Assembly: GCF_032854445.1 (NCBI RefSeq)
Contig: NC_088305.1
Location: 8,665,717 to 8,729,716, forward strand
Length of the DNA stretch: 64,000 bases
DNA from: Liolophura sinensis
Taxonomy: Eukaryota > Mollusca > Polyplacophora > Chitonida > Chitonidae
Direction: 5' to 3'
Part shown: piece by piece, positions 54,554 through 64,000 of the stretch
Numbering within the stretch: position 1 is the first letter of the stretch
How the letters are laid out: each line of letters begins with the position of its first letter
Translations under genes and position numbers: made by a program
Notes under the pieces: generated by a model
What the model was told of the DNA's origin: nothing
What the model saw: the letters and a program-made list of their open reading frames with translations, nothing else
The model's database searches: none

Positions 54554-57500
54554 CTGTGGAAAAAAACAAAAACAAAGCAGAGTGAGCCAGAAATCACTTC
54601 AGACGATGACATAATGTTGTATAACACACAATGCCATACAACATACATGTAATCTTACATCACATATCTTAGGACATTTTGGGTTGTATGGCTGTTGATT
54701 GTACCACATGCAAAATGTCCTAAAAAAAACTAGGTTGTACAATACACAGTCTGAGCCTGCTTTTTTAAATATTTTTTATTCTGATTTTTGATAAATGCCA
54801 CACTCAGCAACTTTTCAGTTTATGGCCGTCACTTTTATGGGTACAGGAAACTGGAGAGCTTGGGATAAACCACCAACCTACAGCAACTTACTAGCTAAAG
54901 TGAACATTTCTGCATGTGATGTACAGATATCACCTCATATGGCTAGAAGACAAGTCTTCCTCAATGCTGCATCAGCCACAAAGGTGCAGCATCACGAAAG
55001 CCCCATCCTGAATCCGTTAATTCCCTCCCTAGGGCCCAGATTGAACCCGCACAAGGCTGAAAAACAACTGTGTGACAAATCAGCCCCAACCCACTCAAGC
55101 AACAATCTCTGAGTATTTGTAGTGCCACTGTGCCCTGCAAAAGCTAATCTGGCAATTCAGATGATATTAACAATCTTAATGTTGTTATGATCTACAAGGA
55201 CAAACATTGGTCGTTTTTAAGAACGCAAAATAAAAATGAGGACCTCAAGTTGATTGAGTGAGTGAGTGAGGGCTTGGGACTTAACGTCGTACTCAACAAG
55301 ATTTCAGTCATATGACGACGAAGGAATACTTAGAGTGCATGTAATGTGCCTCCTTGTCGCAGGACGGATTTCCACCGCTGTTTTATCTAGTGCTGCTTCA
55401 CTGAGACGACTTACAGAAGGCAAGTAAGCCATCCCACCCGAGCCATTATACTGATATGGTTCAACCAGTCATTGCATTATCCCCTTCTTGCTGAACGCCA
55501 AACGAGGAAGATACAACTTCCTCTTTTAAAATCTTAGGTGTTACTCGACCAAGGATTGATCCTGGATATACCGCTCCCGAAGCGGATGCTCTACCAACTG
55601 TGCTATCCGGGCCGGTACCTCAAGTTTAGGCCAGGTCATCACAAAGAATGACTTTGAGACAGGCTAATATTCGTAAACTCATTGCTTGTTGTCCACTTTC
55701 AGGGTCTGTTACAATTTTTCAAAATGGAAACAATATTATGCTAGGCGCACACAAGAGCTAGCTGCACACAAAGTTACTCGTGGCGGAATGCTCAGCAGAT
55801 GTCACCCTGTGCGAGCGAAACTTTAGTCATGATTTTAGGCATGACAGGCTGTGAGCAAAATATCTCTCGTGTTTGATATCTCTTGCCATTTGTACCTAAA
55901 ATCTCAATGTGTGCATTGACGTTGTGAAAAGTGCTCAGCGCAAAGAAATTCCTGTAAAACCAGAGGTCAACACAGCCTCACATGATGAGAAAGCATAGCG
56001 GCGATTGAAAACATGAAAACATGAGGACTGAGCACATGGTGCTGTGAGTGCGGTGACTCACATATACTGAGAAACTTGTCTCAGTGAACCATGATTACCC
56101 TCTGTTCAGCAGCTAGCTCTCATGTAGAGCTCATCAGTTAGCTGTCATACAGACAAGAGCTCATCAGTTAGCTGTCGTGCGGACAAGAGCTCATCAGTTA
56201 GCTGTCGTGTGCACAAGAGCTCATCAGTTAGCTGTCGTGCGGACGAGAGCTCATCAGCTAGCTGTCGTGTGCACAAGAGCTCATCAGCTAACTATCGTGT
56301 GCACAAGAGCTCATCAGCTAGCTGTCATGTGCACAAGAGCTCATCAGCTAGCTGTCGTGTGCACAAGAGCTCATCAGCTAACTGTCGTGTGCACAAGAGC
56401 TCATCAGCTAGCTGTCGTGTGCACAAGAGCTCATCAGTCAGCTGTCGTATGCACAAGAGTTCATCAGTTAGCTGTCGTGTGCAACTGAGCCCATCAGCTA
56501 GCTGCCGTATGCACAAGAGCTCATCAGCTAGCTGTTGTGTGCACAAGAGCTAATCAGTTAGCTGTCGTGCGTACGAGAGCTCATCAGCTAGCTGTCGTGT
56601 GCACAAGAGCTAATCAGTTAGCTGTCGTGCGTACGAGAGCTCATCAGCTAGCTGTCGTATGCACAAGAGCTCATCAGCTAGCTGTCGTATGCACGAGAGC
56701 TCATCAGCTAGCTGTCGTATGCACAAGAGCTCATCAGCTAACTGTCGTATGCACGAGAGCTCATCAGCTAGCTGTCGTGTGCACGCGACTTAATACATTT
56801 TACATCCCTAAATGATTTCTATTATTTTTATTAGAGGACTTCAATTTTTGATGAGGTAATCACTCTGAACAGCCTGAAATAACATTTTAAGCCCTACACT
56901 AAAAGTTTTACATTCGAACATTGCTGTGCACTCACTGAACTGCGCTGATGCATCCTCCGCAAACACCACGTAGTTGCTGCACATGACACCTTTAGGTGAG
57001 ACCACTTCACCATGAACTTCTGTCAGTCCAGACACATATTCGTTTAGCTGGCAATGAAAAATGATACGAAGAATACTGTATAAAACAGAGCTAATGCAAC
57101 CAAAAAGATTTACAATGAATAAGACTTTTTAACCAATATAAATGAAGTCTGCCCTGAAAAAAAATCTTCAGTTTTCGTGATGAAACAAGCTAATATTCCT
57201 TATGTGACTAAAAAAATCAAGCAGATGTGACGACTAAAGCAGACACCAAGTATTCTTGTATTACTTCATTCAAGGGAAATTTGGAAAGGACAGAAAACTT
57301 TCGTTTCCATATTATAGTCCAAAACAAACAGCCCTTTTAATGCAGTGCAATTTTCTTAACAATTCAGGAATGCCATTCAAACTATCTCTCGATAAGTCTT
57401 TACACTAGAGTAGCTCTTTAATGTCATATCGGGTGATATGGACCTTGTGATTCGAATGTCCCCTTCCATGAGGCAAGTTACAAAACCTTCAAAACATTTG

Positions 57501-60132
57501 GTCTGTTTCTCCAGAGAGTTGTTTTGACAGTTATAATTGTTGATGTCATCCCTACAGGCTACTTCATTTCCAGACGGACTGTTGCGGATAATATTGCCAT
57601 TTTTTCCCAAAAAAAAGGTTAAATTTTTTTTTGTACTGTTATATGTTATTACCCATCCAACAGTTTTTATTAAGAAATAAAAATGAAATCATTTATTGTA
57701 TCCTTTAACTAGCCTGCTGTCCTGATATCAGTGGTGATATCAATGGTGATAGCTTTAGTGATAGGGTGCCAGAATCTGACTGAAGCTGGTTCGAATTTTC
57801 CAGAAAGTTGGACGAAAACATTTCCACAAATTTTTAACCACTCACAGAAAATAGGTATAAAACAGATAAGCTATTAATAGACATAAAATACATTTATCTC
57901 TCAAAAAAAATTACAAACTTTTTTCGGCATAACTTTCTTCACTACTCTTAAACCCATAATCTCTTTTATGTTCTTTATGTACGATTCACCAAAATAAAAA
58001 CTCACCGGTTCACGCATAGTGACCTGAACATCCATGTTGTCGCTGGTTGTTAATGTGAAAGACATGCCGTTTGTATCCACCTACAAATAACCAACAACTA
58101 ATGCATACTTCACTGGATTCCGGGATATGAAACCATTTGGCTTGACATATAGAAGAACTCCATGGTTTAATGGTTGTTGCCGAACACCACACTTATGGAT
58201 GGAGGAACTGGAGTGGCAGGCACCACTCACATCTGGCAAGTGACAGAAAAACAATCTTTCAGTGTTTCAATGTGATTGTACATTTATGTTAAATTTAAGG
58301 ACAACACAGCATTTTGAGTAATTTTAGATGAAAGACGTCTCATATATTGCACTTAACATCCCTGCAATCAGTACAGAAATCTTTCTCTTGACTATAAACT
58401 ATACTATACCCAATATTAAAAGTTCAAAGCCAATTGCTTGGCTAACTAAAGAACTGAGGAGTGCAGAGTGAAGGCAGCTGTACAGAATGCCCCAGGTGGC
58501 TATTTCAACCCATCTCCATTTTAGCCACAGCGGCAGCGTAGGGTGAACCATATGCTGTTTCGCGGCATGTCTGAGACGTCCTTTCTACATGGTGTCTGCA
58601 GTCCAAAACAGGTGTCAACTTTGGCTCTTACCTCTCAGCTCGCCTACACACAACATTCCAGGAATATTCGTACACCAGCCTGGTATTCACGACATGTCAA
58701 ACTATTTCCAAACATTTTAGGTTCATCTCTTCAGGTCTATTCAAGACACATAACTCTGGTGAAGGTAAAATGGCTGCTGTTTCAGCAATGACTGTCACAC
58801 GAATTCTGTGTCATTACTCAGCAATATTTTACGTGTGTGGGCGAGCCGAAAGGGGAGAGCCACAGTTTACACCTGTGTTTTTTTACTGCAGATATCATTT
58901 AGAAAAGATTTATCAAACACGGCGTGAAATGGTGCATGATTTAACATTGACTGCCGTTGTGGTTTGATAGTCCGCCCGTCCAGTGTTCAAGATAGCGGGC
59001 ATCCAGGCACTTCTCTTGTAGCAGCAAGCAGACGAGGAGATGAAAGATAACGCGTGAAAGTATAGAGAAATGAGCAACATTGGATATTGGCCATGTTGAG
59101 CACCTACATGCCAGTTCAGCTTCAAAGTAAAGAATAGCCAAGAAATTGGCTGTGAACTTTTAATGTTGGGTCAGCTCCAGTTCACAACAGAGAAGCTGTT
59201 TATGGTAAAATATGTACGTGGGAACAGAGCCTTCGCCGACTTGCACAGTGCACCGAAAAAAATGAGAAAACACTAAAGTGTCATCGGCAAATGTCAAGTG
59301 AATTACATTCGCCGACGGCTTCATGGTCTTCTGGACAATTGTTATCTCATTCCGTGGAATAGACGAATGGTAATTTCACAATATCTCATATATAGATGTG
59401 GTTGGTGCTTAGGTGGTGAAACAAAAATTGCAGTCACAGCGTCAATTTCTTGTCACATGCACATTAAACCCTTACCATGTTTATATGTCTCAAAGGTGTC
59501 TGAAAACCATGTTCTAACACATCAACTCGAGTGGTGTAGTTGTATAAGCAACTGGCTAAGGACCCAACATGCTGTCTGATGGAAGTTCAAATCCAGAGCA
59601 TTCCACAAGTCAAATACATCCTTTCAAACACATCGCAAAGCATACAGCCCTTCATATAAATGACAGTGACACGCAACAGAATCTAAAATGCTAAACGTCT
59701 TATTTATGCTGTTTTTACTTGCATGCAAACTGAACATCTCCCAATTCAATTTTAACTAGCCTTATGAAAAATCACTAAAAGAAAGTGACCGTGGACAACA
59801 AATGACCTAAGAATCCATGTGGAAATAAACACGTAAATATAACCCTAATCCTTACAACTCCCGTGAATCGGTGTTTGGTTTGCCATTTGTTGCCCCTGTG
59901 GCTACGATACTTCACCAGCCCAGTATAAAGAGAGGAGTTGAAGTATCCACCTGAAGCTAACATGAACATAGCGCCATTGAGACTAAGCGTTGTTGTTGTT
60001 GCTTGTTCACCACATTCTCGACCCAAGACTTACATTTTTTGCAAGACCAAGCAAACAGACAGAATGTCCCTGGAGATGTGACAACATACTGCCGTTCACA
60101 CGCTGTTTTGGGCCCGATTCCATTCCGTTCAT
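54471..60132 (-). CDS. RPA3: Replication protein A 14-kDa subunit, whole gene (4 exons)
   Basis: Smallest subunit of the heterotrimeric single-strand DNA binding protein RPA, which acts in nuclear DNA replication, repair and recombination. Exons in transcript order are 60132-60034, 58080-58006, 57047-56936 and 54553-54471. All junctions are GT-AG with matching phases, giving 122 residues against 121 in human. The single OB fold is recognisable: RVNGSML near the N-terminus, the HSVCLLGL strand, MREPLNEYVSGLTEVHGEV in the middle, and FNMDLYNTAVETI forming the C-terminal helix that would pack in the trimer core. Another Met lies at codon 4. The gene is head to head with the UMAD1-like gene. Intron 3 holds a 30-bp minisatellite. 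Confidence 0.94.
55252..55618 (-). mobile_element. SINE family 2, with tRNA-like head
   Basis: Same body as 50684-50963, ending in a sequence whose reverse complement reads GGCCCGGATAGCACAGTTGG, then TAGAGCATCCGCTTCGGGAG, like a tRNA with an A box. Reading as a SINE: head at the right, tail (TGAGTGAGTG) at the left. Confidence 0.87.
56106..56785. repeat. 30-bp minisatellite, about 22 copies, in RPA3 intron 3
   Basis: Unit GCACAAGAGCTCATCAGCTA plus GCTGTCGTGT, in strict 30-base register. Open frames on both strands follow from the period being a multiple of three. Variants (TAGCTG, TAACTG, CGAGAGC) alternate. Confidence 0.95.
56936..57047 (-). CDS. RPA3: RPA3 exon 3
   Basis: A 112-nt exon encoding LNEYVSGLTEVHGEVVSP, then MCSNYVVFAEDASAQF, the most strongly conserved part of RPA3. 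Acceptor TTGCCAG, donor TTCA|GTGAGT, phase 1 out. Confidence 0.94.
58006..58080 (-). CDS. RPA3: RPA3 exon 2
   Basis: A 25-codon exon, phase 0 at both ends (acceptor TTTGTAG, donor CCG|GTGAGT). It encodes VDTNGMSFTLTTSDN and VQVTMREP, the middle strands of the OB fold. Confidence 0.92.
59466..59862 (+). repeat. SINE-like family 3, copy 2
   Basis: Diverged copy of 20940-21315 inside RPA3 intron 1. It keeps a B-box-like GAAGTTCAAATCC downstream of GAGTGGTGTAGTTGTATAAG, so the family is probably pol-III-derived. Confidence 0.62.
60034..60132 (-). CDS. RPA3: RPA3 exon 1
   Basis: Starts at ATG 60132-60130 and ends at AAAAAT|GTAAGT after 33 codons. It contains KQRVNGSMLSHLQGHSVCLL, matching the conserved N-terminus of RPA3. 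A paired ETS-like site lies about 100 bases upstream of the ATG. Confidence 0.9.
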
Positions 60133-60234
60133 TTACCGTCGTTCACAACACTCCAGTCCGTGAATTCTTGCTTTGGCGCAATTTTTCCCGAAGTAATTGG
60201 TACGCATGACCAAAACCCATAATTCCTTAACCGA

Positions 60235-60261
60235 CGGAAGTACTAATCGTGTGACTTCCGG
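60235..60261. promoter_or_regulatory. Divergent RPA3-UMAD1 promoter with paired ETS-like sites
   Basis: CGGAAG at 60235-60240 and ACTTCCGG at 60254-60261 form an inverted pair of ETS-type sites between the RPA3 start codon (60132) and a plausible plus-strand donor at 60366. ETS sites are frequent in TATA-less divergent promoters of housekeeping genes. The motifs are seen; their use is inferred. Confidence 0.5.
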
Positions 60262-60265
60262 TTTC

Positions 60266-60365
60266 ATTTTTCTCCCTGACGTATCAAGCTGATGAAAGTG
60301 CACCACATTTTTAGTCATTCAACTCTTATATGTGATTAACAGTACCGAATGTAGTTCTACGGAGT
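60266..60365 (+). other. Possible 5'UTR exon of the UMAD1-like gene
   Basis: UMAD1 translation starts 20 bases inside an exon whose acceptor is at 61820, so at least one upstream non-coding exon is needed. A good donor, GAGT|GTGAGT, lies at 60366, just past the ETS pair. Another possible donor, ACAG|GTTAGT, is at 61432. The start of the exon is not defined. Confidence 0.3.
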
Positions 60366-60758
60366 GTGAGTACTTTTTAAAGTCATTTATGATATTTTTT
60401 CTGAATTGTGAGTGAGTGATGACCATTTTTATCCATCCTAAATAAGTCAAAACTTGGGGACCCAAAAGTTAGTAGGCCTACAATTTCAGCCCGAAAGACT
60501 CCAACTCCTTTTCTTATACTGGCCTAGCGTCGTTGGAGTCCCGTCGCGTATAATGTTAATTTCATTACTCAAGGAAGGTCCAGACCGATTGTCTATGTTA
60601 TTGAACAAGTCTCACGCAAATGAAAGACACCAACCTAATGAGCTGCTCTCCGCAACCACCGCACCGCCACGCCACGGCCTCCATATGTCCCTGCTCGATT
60701 AAGAATAGATTTATTTTAGCCATGAAGGATCCCACGCATATGCTCCTTTGCGAATGCC

Positions 60759-60902
60759 GCCATCTTCCCACAACTCCACTATGATGCAGGACATGTGCGT
60801 AACTGCTCAACATGGTGGCGCTCGCCGAAGAGCGTATACCAGGTGCAGTGTTGAGCAGCTACGCGCATTTCCTGCTTCATAGTGGAGAACTGGGAAGATG
60901 GC
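60759..60902. repeat. 55-bp inverted repeat between RPA3 and UMAD1
   Basis: 60759-60813 and 60848-60902 are near-perfect reverse complements (GCCATCTTCCCA and TGGGAAGATGGC at the outer ends) with a 34-base GC-rich spacer. Both arms read as open frames outwards, which follows from the palindrome. If the UMAD1 donor is at 60366, it lies in UMAD1 intron 1. Confidence 0.75.
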
Positions 60903-61839
60903 CACATGAACATCAGGTTCTATCCAAGTTGCTAAAAGAAGTAACTTTTAAATCTAGCAACACTTAGTGTTTCAAGAGTAATGAAGACAAACTGCTTATT
61001 ATGTGTTGAATCGACAGTAAGGAATATTTTTCGCATCTTCAGCTGCGCATTAAAACTTCTCTAGCACAAATGGATGTCAACCGAGTAATTCTATAATCAA
61101 CTAACCTTTTCTGTATCTCTCCAAAACAAAAATGATTCATGGCAGTCGCACATCAATGTGAGCACAGAAAAAATACGATGGCTCAGAGAATATAATACCT
61201 TTATGCCAATCATTACAGTAACATCAGACAAGCCTAGTCGCCCATTTGACTGGTTCCCTCCCCCTGACGTTAGATGGTGCTAATTGCTTCAGTCTCATTC
61301 ATTCTTGCAAGTGATCAAAATGGTGACAGATGGCTTACAGCCACAGTGGGTGTAGTGTCTGAAAATGTATTTATTTTGTGAATTTGTACGGTTGTCTTGG
61401 ATCATTTTTGGTTTGGCGAGACTGAGAACAGGTTAGTTGTGAACTTTTAATGTGTCAAAATGTTTGGTCAGTTGCATTTTTTTTTAAATCAACATGAAAA
61501 TGATGACGCAGAATTGAGCTGAGGTCATCACAATCCTGGCTTTGTATCATGCAAATGTACATAATTTCACATTTAAATCAATTTTTGTAATATTTTATGC
61601 ATTTCCATATAGTTTTTAAAGGTAATACATTTGGCCACAACTTCACTCTGAAGGGCTCAAAATATTAATTACTTTGAGCCCAGTTTTATTGTAAAATATA
61701 CATAAATGTACATATAAGGTTGAGTGTGACATTATCATGAAAATCAGATTTCCACCCAAAGCAGACGTGATTTGTGCTGTTTTAACTGTAAACTTTTGTG
61801 TTTCTCTTTCTCTTGATTAGGCAATTGGATGGCTACAGA

Positions 61840-62034
61840 ATGACATTCTTTTCCTCAGTCCTCTCACGTCTGACTGATCCAACTGGACAGAATGTCGGGG
61901 ACACTGGAGCAGACACTAAACCTGACAACCTGACATGCAGAGATGAAGTGGACGATTTTATGCTGGTGTCACAAAATGACGAAAACTCGCAAAGAATGAA
62001 TGCTGCTCAGATGTTACCGCCATCATACCAAGAG
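61840..62034 (+). CDS. UMAD1: UMAD1-like coding exon 1
   Basis: The exon itself begins at 61821 after TCTTGATTAG. The ATG at 61840 is followed by MTFFSSVLSRL, matching the short hydrophobic start of UMAD1. The exon ends MLPPSYQE|, containing a PPxY-type motif. Confidence 0.82.
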
Positions 62035-63078
62035 GTATCTTTTTTTTTTACCGCCCCCCACCCCACCTCCTTTTTTCTTGTGGACCAACTATAGTATCAC
62101 ATGTATCATGTTTCTACTGTTGACTGAAGATTGTATTCCAACACACACTGAAAACACATATACATGTATAACTCAGTAACAACCAGCAGAACTGAGAGGT
62201 GTTTATTATTACAGGAAATACATGTGGTTTATATACCCAATAAGTCAACAAACCACAGCAGAATATTGCCCTGGCCAAATCATGTCTTTGATCTCTCGCA
62301 AATGTTATGTTTACCACAAAATTTTCTTTTGTTTAAAATGCATAAAAAAATTCACCAACTGTAACTAAGTTCATGGTGTTTTTACAAGGTGTTGGTATAC
62401 ACATATTTGACAATCTCTCTGACAATGTATATGGTAGGAAACTTTGATAATCAAGTGCTTTGTCAGTTACCTGTCAAAGGCTGGTGTTTTTATTTGGGCA
62501 AAGTGCATGGTTATATCTGATGGCCATAATGCATGAAAAATTCCTCAGTACAATGTTAAATACCAATCAAACCTGTCAATCAATCAGTCAAACAGAAATG
62601 GCTTTGTCTCAAACTTAAAGGACACACTATCCTTTATATTCTTTGACAGGTAACACAAGCAGATATCGATTCCGCAGTAAGGCCCAATTCAGTTTCCTTG
62701 GCTACCAGCTTGGAAGATGTCAAAACATCCCCATTGGACGGGGTCCCGTTTTCTCTATGGTATGGCCACACAGCTGCTGTGCAGTCGGCCCTACTTGCCC
62801 GCTGCACAGATTCTGCATTTGGACAGAGGTGCACACCAGAAGACATCTTGAACAGATATAACTACACGTTTGATACAGAGCGATCTGTGTTGCGTGAATT
62901 TGGTGACATGACGAACGATTTTTATCTAGGAACTCCTTATATGGCTGATACCGAGAATGGAGACCCCCACTCTCAAGCCTTCTCCGATATGACCTCAGAT
63001 TTTGAACACTCCTCACCACCCTCTGCAGTACACAACAGGTCTTTTCCAGAAGTCGGCTGTTTGGTAGATTTAAGCTGA
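61840..63078 (+). CDS. UMAD1: UMAD1-like protein (UMA domain), whole gene
   Basis: Two coding exons, 61840-62034 and 62650-63078, joined in phase 0 (donor GAG|GTATCT, acceptor TTTGACAG), give 207 residues against 137 in human UMAD1. The N-terminus has an acidic EVDDFMLVSQND segment resembling the DGFVLL region of UMAD1. A PPSY motif lies at residues 60-63. The UMA domain (about 97-149) shows VPFSLWYGHTAAVQ and, after an insert, YNYTFDTERSVLREF. UMA domains of UBAP1 and MVB12 bind the ESCRT-I core in endosomal sorting; a similar role is inferred. A Ser/Asp-rich C-terminal extension is not in the human protein. The head-to-head position beside RPA3 supports the call. Confidence 0.85.
62650..63078 (+). 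CDS. UMAD1: UMAD1-like coding exon 2 (UMA domain)
   Basis: 143 codons including the TGA stop. It carries the UMA domain and a C-terminal extension with two related acidic motifs (GDMTNDF and SDMTSDF). The opposite-strand frames are shadows. Confidence 0.85.
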   Translation, partial: VTQADIDSAVRPNSVSLATSLEDVKTSPLDGVPFSLWYGHTAAVQSALLARCTDSAFGQRCTPEDILNRYNYTFDTERSVLREFGDMTNDFYLGTPYMADTENGDPHSQAFSDMTSDFEHSSPPSAVHNRSFPEVGCLVDLS

Positions 63079-63345
63079 GTGTGATATTTATAACTATACT
63101 AGATATACATGTATTTCTAGGTGTGTTGAGATTTAAAATTCTTTTTACATAGGCGAGTATTTTGTTGTCGTCTACTTATATTAGTAGTATTCTTTTTGTG
63201 TGAAGTAGGCCTTCATGAATTTGTATTAAAATATCTTGTTTTTTCTTTCTCTTAGGTTACACTTGAACTGTTGTGTGAATTCATTCATTTTTAATGTGCA
63301 TTTTTTTTTTGTTTGTTTTTTTTTTTGTCGTTTCATTGTTATTGA

Positions 63346-63351
63346 AATAAA
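63346..63351 (+). terminator. Polyadenylation signal of the UMAD1-like gene
   Basis: AATAAA about 270 bases after the stop, following a T-rich stretch. Downstream to 64000 no further gene is seen. Confidence 0.6.
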
Positions 63352-64000
63352 ATGATTTTATATTAACCACAAGGTATTTGTACAAATGCATTGTATGTGT
63401 GTATATTAAACTATAAGCATTGTTTGAATGTGTATTATGTCTGCTCTATATATTTTATTATTTTGTAGAATGCATTAAAATTCATATGGCATAAGGAATT
63501 TAATCTTCTATACAATACAAAATATCTCAAACTACTTGCTCAATCTTGGCTGAGATTGTTTAAGATTTGAACAGTTTGAATGCCCTACACTCAAGAGATT
63601 TAAAGTTTAGGCTAAAGCATGAAATCGTTTCTTAAAGTGGAGTCTAGGAAATCAGTGTATACCTCTGTCGTTTCTGGGGTTGAGCCCAGGAAAGGTTTAC
63701 AGGTAGTTTTATGGTTACATACTGGCACTATTTTTACCTGCGAGTGGTTCATTTTGCGTATCCTCAATCTCCTGTGGGGTATTTAAAATTCCATTGTGGT
63801 TACGTCTAGATTTTGAAAGGTTTGAGGAAATTGGGGATTTTCCTTTCTAAATTACGACCTGATAATGTCCATTTATTTACTTGCAAAATTGTGATAAAAA
63901 TATTGGGCTGCTTATTGTGTTCATTTATCTTTTTAATAAAATTTGTGATGGTATACCTGTTGAATGAGTCATGTTTTCATTTGAAATACAGTTGCAAAGT
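63352..64000. other. Downstream of UMAD1, nothing recognised
   Basis: AT-rich, without long frames, repeats or splice-consistent exons visible. Confidence 0.5.

Noticed and set aside
55560..55615. tRNA-like sequence as a real tRNA gene
   Set aside because: It is joined to a SINE family 2 body, lacks a proper acceptor stem and has a worn T-arm. Treated as the SINE head.
56177..56815. Long frames of RAHQLAVVCT repeats
   Set aside because: Products of the 30-bp minisatellite within RPA3 intron 3; open in three frames and without splice signals.
60829..60966. Plus-strand open frame beginning MVALAEERIPG as UMAD1 N-terminus
   Set aside because: It is half of a palindrome, stops before any good donor and has no likeness to UMAD1, whose own start (MTFFSSVL) is at 61840.

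Overview
The window looks like nuclear DNA of a lophotrochozoan, most likely a marine mollusc. Reasons: genes are split into small exons by long AT-rich introns with GT-AG borders, and there is a heavy load of tRNA-derived SINEs, foldback MITEs, decayed transposons and minisatellites of invertebrate type. The species cannot be named from the sequence alone. No prokaryotic, organellar or viral gene set, CRISPR array or operon is visible.

Three protein genes can be reconstructed by joining exons whose reading frames and splice phases agree. (1) On the minus strand, from about 39.5 kb down to 7.9 kb, lies a large gene for a NIK/MAP3K14-type kinase. It has 17 coding exons and about 1,782 residues. 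The kinase domain (about residues 1003-1262) is followed by a Ser/Thr/Pro-rich linker and by the NIK-type C-terminal domain. A long, unusual N-terminal half includes an EQP-repeat exon, a Gly/Asp-rich stretch and a Cys-rich helical region. A TATA-like promoter and a 5'UTR exon are proposed near 39.4-39.5 kb. (2) On the minus strand, 60132 to 54471, is RPA3, the 14-kDa subunit of replication protein A, in four exons and 122 residues. (3) On the plus strand, 61840 to 63078, is a UMAD1-like gene with an ESCRT-I-associated UMA domain, two coding exons and 207 residues. RPA3 and UMAD1 lie head to head, as they do in vertebrates, so this looks like an ancient gene pair sharing a promoter. A possible first coding exon of a fourth gene, on the minus strand and leaving the window leftwards, lies at 4188-4240.

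Layout. 1-4.4 kb: SINEs, two small DNA-transposon relics and the orphan first exon with a possible promoter. 4.4-7.9 kb: a SINE and AT-rich sequence that probably includes the kinase 3'UTR. 7.9-36 kb: kinase exons; the introns are crowded with SINEs, minisatellites and a broken hAT transposon at 13.4-15.9 kb. 36-39.5 kb: first intron and promoter. 39.5-54.4 kb: gene-poor, with MITEs, (TA)n tracts, LINE and mariner remnants and a degenerate minisatellite. 54.4-60.1 kb: RPA3, with a 30-bp minisatellite in its third intron. 60.1-63.4 kb: divergent promoter and UMAD1. 63.4-64 kb: nothing recognised.

The three recognised genes are not one pathway: the kinase is a candidate noncanonical NF-kB regulator, RPA3 acts in DNA replication and repair, and UMAD1 is linked to ESCRT-I sorting. 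I found no wholly new multi-gene system. The most interesting points are the enlarged NIK with a Cys-rich region before the kinase domain, a minisatellite that merges with one of its splice donors, the conserved RPA3-UMAD1 pair, and a (TA)n tract that sits inside a dispersed repeat.
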